From Dryomyza anilis (Eukaryota; Arthropoda; Insecta; Diptera; Dryomyzidae), in assembly GCA_951804985.1 (NCBI GenBank), contig OX638130.1, positions 106,714,040-106,778,039 of the forward strand: 64,000 nucleotides of DNA, given 5' to 3'. The notes beneath the pieces are model-generated. The model was not told the origin of the DNA. It made no database searches and was given only the letters and a program-made list of their open reading frames with translations. Position numbers and translations under genes: made by a program. Of the stretch, positions 57,600 through 64,000 are shown piece by piece (positions within the stretch are counted from its first letter, which is position 1; every line of letters begins with the position of its first letter).

Positions 57600-58720
57600 A
57601 AAATATTAAAATTTGAAAAAAATGTGTTTTTTAATGCTGAAAAGATTTTTGATTTTTTTTTTACATCTTATATAAAAATCTTTTAAACTTAACTTTAATA
57701 AAGATTTTAAGTTTTTTTTTGGAATATAAAAGTTTAAAGCTTTTTTTTATAGAAAAACTTTTAAGCTTTTTTTTAAAGAAAATCTTTTAAGTTTTTTGAT
57801 AGAAAAGCTTTAAAGGTTTTTTTTAATAGCTTTTAAACTTTTTTTTAATAGAAACGCTTTTTAATAGAAAAGCATTTAAGTTTATTTTAATAGATAAAGA
57901 TTTCTAAAGTTTTTTTTTTTTTTTTAAATATATATTTTGTAAATATAAAAGCTTTTAAGTTTTAATATAAAAGAGTTTAAACTTTTGTTGTTAATATACA
58001 AGCTTTAAAAAAGGCTTTTAAGATTAGTTTTATAGAGAAGCTCTTTAAAAAATGTTAGAAAAGCTTTTAAGCTTTTTTTTATACAAAATCTTTCAAGCTT
58101 TTTTTTATAGAAAAGCTTTTGAGGTTTTTTAAATAGCTTTTAAAGTTGTTTTTAATAGAAAAGATTTTTTTAATAAAAAATCATTTAAGGTTATTTTAAT
58201 AGAAAAAGATTTTTACATTTTTTTTATAAAAAAGCTTTTTATATATTTATTAAAATATAAAAGCTTTTAAGTTTTAATATAAATGAGTTTAAGATTTTTT
58301 GTTAATATATAAGCTTAAAAAAAGCTTTTAAGCTTAGTTTTATAGAAAAGCTCTTTAAGAATTGTGTATAGAAAATTTTTAACATTTTTAAAGAAACCTT
58401 TTTTTTATAGAGTTTTGATTTTCTTTTTATAGAAAATCTTTACAACTTTTTTTTTTTAAAAATCTTATTTTTCAAAAGCAAAGGTTTTTATGATTTTAAT
58501 TTAATAAAAGCTTTTAAGGGTTTTAAACTTTTTTTTTTTATAGAAAAGCTTTATTTATAGTAAAGCTTTAGCCTTTAAAAAAAACTTTTAACTTGTTTGT
58601 ACAGAAAAACTTTTAACTTCTTCCTCTATATATATAATAACTTTTTTTTAAGCTTTTTAAAAAGCAAAATCTTTTAAGCTTTTTTTATAGAAAGCTTTTT
58701 TACAAAAAAAAAAGAAACAT
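57600..58720. repeat. Degenerate AAGCTTTTAAG / TTTTTTTATAGAAAA repeat tract
   Basis: Words such as AAAAGCTTTTAAG, TTTTTTTTATAGAAAA and AATATAAAAGCTTTTAAG recur at roughly 30-60 bp intervals for 1.1 kb. A longer repeat (57900-58040 against 58200-58350) sits inside it. No coding. Confidence 0.7.
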
Positions 58721-60465
58721 AATTATCACGGAAAGTTTTCAATGTTTTTTTTTTTTATATTAAAACTTGCATAGTTCAAAAGCACTTTAAAACATCAACA
58801 AAATGAACAGCAAGCAATTACATCACCCCAGTTTCCGGTATTGTATTTGCTATCTAAAGATTTCTTTTTGGCGAGCGAAATGAACAAAAAATCCGATTAA
58901 ATTCGAAATTAATGACATTTCTTTTATTTTTCGTTATTCGCGCGCGCCAACCAAAAGGAAGTGACGCATACCACAACACAGCAAGTGACGACAACGAGAA
59001 CTGGCAGGCAGCTAGGCAGTCAGGCAGACATACAATCCAAGTGACACATTTGAGAAGAATTACTTAAAACAAATAAATATATATATGAAAACCAAACTGA
59101 ATGAATAGAGCTTTTTGCGAAAAAGTAGATAATTTTGATTTGCTAATAACGACCGGATGTAGGGTACACAGATTAAAGTCAACATTAAATCAATCCACAC
59201 TAGTGCGCTGTATGGGGCAGAGTAGACAAAAGTAGGGAGGGGTTGAAAAATAAATGCAGTCAGTTGACTGCTGTGACGGGTTGTCAACGGCAGACGACGC
59301 CACAGGATGCATTACGAATTACGAACTAAAGCACTGACTGACTCGAGTGAGTGACTGTGAGATGCAGGGTTAGATTTGCGCCACCCCTAGCTACCAGACA
59401 ATAGGCCCCAGATTAAGAGACTTTACGACGCATGCTAATCGAGGTACGATCGATTGGAAATACGAATTGCAATTTCAATTTCGATTCATTTAAAGCAAAT
59501 GAATGACATAAAAAATAAAGAAATTCAAAGTACATTTCAATTATACTCGTGGCACAACACACAACCGACGGAACGACGACTGATTTATGAGGGATTTAAT
59601 TGAAAATTTATAACATTTCTTAAAAAGAGTGAAATCACAGAGCGTATGAACGCGCTCATTTAAAAGCCACTCACGTATATGTGTCAAGTTCGCAAATAAA
59701 ACAAATTATGAAAAATAAAAACAAAAAACACTTAGGTCTTTTAGTACTGAAGTAAAAAACAAAAGTGAGCAGAACAATAAAAAAAAACAAATAATGAATA
59801 AAAATAACGCAACTTATATTAATCATCACGATTATAAAATAAATATTAAATAATTTATAATAAAATAAAAATAATTAAGAGAGCTCAGCGTTAAGAAATA
59901 ACAAATGATCTCACCACACAGAGCAAGTGAGAAATGTAGGTGATTTCAAGTAACTTTCGTGGAAATGGAGCTTTTTAATAAAATAGTAGTAGTAGGTAGT
60001 AATACTTAGTATAAAAAATACAACTGAACAAATGAAAAGGTGATAATGAGTGAGCCGCTGATGATATCATAAAAAATGTGTACGAAAAAAAAAGTGAGAA
60101 ATAATAAAAAAAATATTCATAATGCTCTACAAAAGCACGCTCGTACGTGTGATCGCAAAAAAATATTGTGGTTTTTTTATTTGTTTGGTTTTTTTTAAAC
60201 AGAAATGCGAGTATTATTTTAATTAGTCTGGCGGCATTTTTCGGTTTTTGTGTTAATTACAGTTTTTTTTTTTATTGGGACAGCTTGTTTTTTTATATTT
60301 GCATAACTAAGCTAAGCGTTGTTGGTAATATTTTTATAAAGTTGGGTTATAAACTTAATCATATACTTAATTGCAGCAGACAGTTTTATCGAGATTCTCA
60401 GTTATATCAAATATTTTATCAAAATACTAAATATATATAAAACAAAAATTTAATAACCCTAATAA
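58721..60465. other. Gene-free region with GC-richer island
   Basis: 58910-59040 and 59140-59470 are less AT-rich, with TTCGCGCGCGCCAACC and GACTGACTCGAGTGAGTGAC. These could be promoter or enhancer sequence for Moe's upstream exons or for the plus-strand gene. On the minus strand ACATATAC|GTGAGT near 59672 is a good donor, but no coding evidence accompanies it. Confidence 0.35.
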
Positions 60466-60469
60466 AGGG

Positions 60470-60738
60470 TTTTTCAATAAGAACGCTACAAAAGTTCTTG
60501 CCGCTCTTTTGACATTTCTCTTCAGTAAGGTTTGCCATTTCATGATGGAAAGATATACGAGCCAACAACGAGTCGAAATTATTAAAATTTACTACCGAAA
60601 TTCGAATTCGTATATCTTTCCATCATGAAATGGCAAACCTTACTGAAGAGGAATGTCAAAAGAACGGCAAGAAATATGGTGTCGTTTGCTGTCCCTGTCG
60701 CTCTACTTTTGTAGCGTCCCTGTTGAAAAACCCTTTAG
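60470..60738. mobile_element. Palindromic derivative of the mariner-type transposon
   Basis: The ends AAGGGTTTTTCAA and TTGAAAAACCCTT are bounded by TA on both sides. Both halves are copies of the same 5' end of the transposon: each reads inward through TTTGCCATTTCATGATGG-type sequence to the start of the transposase (M-E-R-Y-T). The left half continues further into the frame (Q-Q-R-V-E-I-I-K-I-Y-Y) and the right half keeps a segment missing on the left. It carries no 3' end and no complete gene. Confidence 0.75.
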
Positions 60739-61715
60739 ATCGGGAAATTTTTCTTTTTCATAAACCGTCCAGTTAAATGACCATCGTAATCTGACCAACT
60801 TAATCATGACTAAGGCTACCAACCGTGCAGTTTTTAAAAGCACAGTACTCCCTAAAAATATGCTGTCCTCCTAAAAATAACCCGAAATCTAATTTGTATT
60901 TCTTTTTAGAATTATCTTCGTTTTACTATTAAAAAAATATATATTTTTTTGTCTTTATTAAATTCAGATTCTCTGTTATTTTTTCGAAAGAAATTTCTAG
61001 TTTAGTTCAGGATGCTGTTGGAAATTATGGGCTCCTAACTATTTAGTGAAAAAAAAAATTTTCTTTTCGTAAAATTCAATTTTATGTTGCCGCTTTTTTT
61101 AATAACGACATTTTTTTTTTAAAATTTTGAGAAACACCGCGTCGTAAGTCAGTTTTAAATATGACAGAAGACTCGCAAATTTCAATAAAAGCTACAAATG
61201 ATCATCAATATTTGCATTATTTAATGAACAAATTAATAAAAGATGTTTTGACCCATGTATTTCCCGGTGCCAACGATATCGGCTACAATTCGTTTCAAAA
61301 ACGGTTGAATATCGTGTGACTACAATTTTTGGTTCATGTATCAAACGAAACGTTAAGTACGCTCGTTTTGAGAGTTTTTTTTGTTGTCAGCATATAAATC
61401 ATAAGAAAATCCTCGACAATATTTTAGGCAGGTTACTGGCAGAATATCGACATATTTCTGGCAAAAGCGCAGTTTACTTGCAGATTGGACGCAGGGCATA
61501 GCATGTAGTTTGTATTTCATTAAAAATGCCAGCTTTCCTACAGGAGGTTTCACGCAGAGAATCGGTATGTTCAAAAATGTGAACAAGCCACGGCAGATTT
61601 ATGAAATGTTTTTGGAATTTAGATTCCAAATAGGCAACCTTGTAGCAGGTTTTCGATAGAATATCGGCGGGAAGTTGTCGGTACACATATATATATATTT
61701 TTTTTATAATTTCAG
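60739..61715. other. Gene-free stretch
   Basis: Mixed composition. 61140-61510 has short open frames on both strands without recognisable content. Confidence 0.4.
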
Positions 61716-62385
61716 AATAGCTGCAACACGGCAGCCTTCAGGAATAGCACGGCAGCCTGCTTCACAAAGGCGTCGGCAGACACAAATTTTATATGAAAAA
61801 TATTTAACTTGCCTGCCTCACGGCAGCTTGTAGGAATATCAAGACAACCTGCTTCACACAGTCGACTATGACTGCCGGAAACCAGCCTATAGGCTGTCGT
61901 TTTGTTCTGGGGGGAGACAACAAGCAGGTTTCGGGCATTATGAAGCAGGCTACATTGCATACGAAGCTGCCTTCACGTTTCTATAACCTGGGGGGTTACT
62001 CTGTAATGCGATTCGAATGTGATATTACTAGCATTCTAATAAATGGTACTTTGGTAGTGTGACTTTCGCATTTTAATTTGGAACTTTCGTATTCAAATTA
62101 ACAAAGTGACAACACGGCTACCTTTTCAATTTCGTTAGATTGTATGAATTTGCCTTCGTAACGCTTTGTTCTTCGATTTAAATTGACTTTCGAATCGCGA
62201 TACATAGTAACCCCCCTGCCTATAGGCTGCCGTTTGACGTTTTGTTCTATGGCAGACACAGGCTGGTTTTGCTAAAAATTCCGCCTATGACTGACAGAAA
62301 CATGCCGATAGGCTGTTGATTACTAGCTTGAACGCTGCTGTGTTTCCTGCCTGTTGTGTGTCTGTTACCTGCCGTATATTTTGTC
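61716..62385. repeat. GC-richer repeat region with CGGCAGCCTGCTTCAC-type words
   Basis: Words such as CACGGCAGCCT, CCTGCTTCACA, ACCAGCCTATAGGCTG and CTGCCTATAGGCTGCCG recur across the region. A MITE has inserted into it at 61988-62217. The open frames on both strands are short and not convincing as genes. Confidence 0.4.
61988..62217. mobile_element. MITE with GGGGGGTTACT ends
   Basis: The left end GGGGGGTTACTCTGTAATGC and the right end (reverse complement) GGGGGGTTACTATGTATCGC then GATTCGAA form inverted repeats of about 32 bp. The centre contains GTGACTTTCGCATT-type text and no gene. Confidence 0.65.
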
Positions 62386-62715
62386 TGGGGAAAGTTTAAA
62401 AAAAATGTTGTATATAACAAAATATAGTGATTAATAATAAAAATAGTAAACAAAACAAAAATATTGAACAAACTTTCGATTCAAAGAGCGAAACGAACCA
62501 AACGATTGAAATACGTTACATCAATTTTAGACATAGAGGATCGGAAACGAATCGTTGTCACACGATAATAAAAAGATACATGATTTGGGGGTGAAAGTCC
62601 TTCTTTTTTCCACTATTAACAAAACAATGTGTCCTTCTTTTAGTAAATTTAGAGTTGGTAGAGTTAATCATGACCAAAGCAATCTAGGAAAGTGGATTTT
62701 CAGCAAATCAAACTA
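62386..62715. other. Gene-free spacer
   Basis: The stretch is AT-rich, without features. Confidence 0.4.
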
Positions 62716-63078
62716 CACAGAAAAAAATAATCGACATTAATTGCATTCATTAATCAATTTAACAATGAAATTCACTAATTTAATGAAAATATTTGCTATT
62801 CTTCTTTAATTCAGCAATTCCGTTTGCTAATATGAATATTCGTACGTCAATGCAGCAAATTATTTAATCGGCGCAGTTTCACCAACTATGTTTGCTAAAA
62901 CTGCGCCGACTAAATTATTTGCTGCCTTGACGTACGAATATTCATAGTAGCAAACGGAATTGCTGAATTAACGAATAATAGCAAATGTTTTCATTAAATT
63001 CGAAAATTACATTGCTGGATTTATTACTAAATGCAATTAATGTCGGTTGCTATATTTACGTTGATTATTTTTTTTGTG
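62716..63078. mobile_element. Near-palindromic MITE with TA target duplication
   Basis: TA precedes CACAGAAAAAAATAATC on the left, and GATTATTTTTTTTGTG is followed by TA on the right. Long inverted arms include GACATTAATTGCATT, CAGCAATTCCGTTTGCTA, ATGAATATTCGTACGTCAA and GGCGCAGTTT. The arms nearly meet at 62880-62900, so the whole 363 bp can fold into one hairpin. TA duplication suggests a Tc1/mariner-class helper. Confidence 0.8.
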
Positions 63079-64000
63079 TATATCATTTAAAGGCACACAA
63101 AATTATTTCGATAATTTTGAATTTATCTAGAACGATATCGCAATTTTAGTTGGTCAAATTAATATCGAACATATTTTTATTTTAGATAAACAAAATTAAA
63201 TTGTTTAAAAAATTAATTTTTTGAAAAAAATTAAAAAATACAAATACACAACATATTTTGAATTTTAGATAGAAAAGTTATAATTTTCAATGATCGAATA
63301 TAAAAATGATCGTGAAATGGTCGAGTTGTTTTTTTTAAGTATAAAATATAAAAATCGCAAAAATCTTAAAAATTTAAGTTCTCAAATAAAAATTGAAAAA
63401 ATATATATATTTCGATCACAAAATAATCATAGTTTTATTTAATTAAATTTTAATGATATTATTACTTAACCGGCGCTTCTCCTACTCAATTCCCAAATGA
63501 AAATCAATATTACGTATTAACTTGTGCAATATTAAATGTTGCCATCAAAAGCACGTAATTTTTTAAGTAATTTCGTATTATATAATCCGCCACAAACCCG
63601 TCTTTCAGTCACTCATGCGCTTACGAATTGAAACGTGTGACATTTTCAGATTATTGAGTTGACGAACGTTGAGTGAAGTGGTAACGAAAACATATGTGAC
63701 CCCCTTTAATACTCTCCCTAGCATATACTATAATCCCCTCATGACTATATATAGTATAGAGATTAATTTAAATTTGACAAATCAACACAGTAACGACGTC
63801 AACGAACGTTAGTAAAGAGTGAAGCACGTGACCAGCATAACGATATATAATGCGGCGAGGTAAATACATAAAAAATTACTAGCAATTACTATATCAAATC
63901 AATTGATAATAATAACTAATAACTGAAAATGTCAGTCAATGAAAAATGATTTGCACGAAATATGTAATAAAAATTTCCATTCGTTGATTTTTTTTTTTGT
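63079..64000. other. Gene-free end of window
   Basis: 63100-63470 is AT-rich. 63590-63860 is somewhat GC-richer, with GTCACTCATGCGCTTACG and AACGACGTCAACGAACG, and could be promoter or untranslated sequence. No coding frame is supported. Confidence 0.4.

Overview
This is an AT-rich, transposon-rich insect nuclear region. It comes from a higher fly (Brachycera), and my best guess is a tephritid-like fruit fly. The evidence is eukaryotic: GT-AG introns, AATAAA polyadenylation signals, TATA plus TCAGT initiator promoters, a Moesin orthologue very close to the Drosophila protein, DINE-1/mini-me-like repeats carrying GACR/GTCY microsatellites, and many MITE-type elements. Most of the 64 kb is non-coding.

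1-16.5 kb. This holds a cluster of tiny two-exon secreted-peptide genes that I do not recognise from any named family. Three copies are intact: 4281-4621 minus, 8651-8968 plus and 11492-11833 plus. Two are decayed: about 1990-2312 minus and about 2770-2930 plus. Each intact precursor (87-94 aa) has a signal peptide, an acidic pro-region, an R-Q-K-R furin-type site, and a 20-21 residue, Arg/Ile-alternating peptide of charge about +7. Two cysteines, at mature position 2 and at the last residue, flank a short turn. This is the layout of a disulfide-closed beta-hairpin antimicrobial peptide, and it is the best candidate for an undescribed system here. The 4.3 kb and 11.5 kb copies lie in a recent inverted segmental duplication. 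One arm of that duplication was later split by a 3.9-kb Foldback-type element.

16.5-24 kb. One four-exon plus-strand gene (19002-23754) encodes a 778-aa TMEM201/NET5/Samp1-type inner nuclear membrane protein. It has an Ima1-type Cys-rich N-terminal domain and several membrane segments.

24-32 kb. This part holds a broken mariner-type transposon, seven units of a 450-570 bp tandem repeat, a three-unit 165-185 bp repeat, and the probable 3'UTR of Moe.

32-50.5 kb. Moesin (Moe) lies on the minus strand, from a start at 50508 to a stop at 32244, with six coding exons and 575 aa. Its introns are full of mobile elements: a Helitron with an internal minisatellite, several MITEs, DINE-like elements and a 1.3-kb T-rich tract. 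A phase-compatible alternative exon at 35232-35483 would give a 148-aa truncated FERM isoform.

50.5-64 kb. This is upstream of Moe. It contains a DINE-like copy, a 3-kb array of a 39-bp repeat with higher-order structure, a possible first exon of a plus-strand gene near 57.27 kb, an AAGCTTTT-rich repeat tract, a palindromic mariner derivative and further MITEs. No complete gene was found there. I found no tRNA, rRNA or CRISPR feature.
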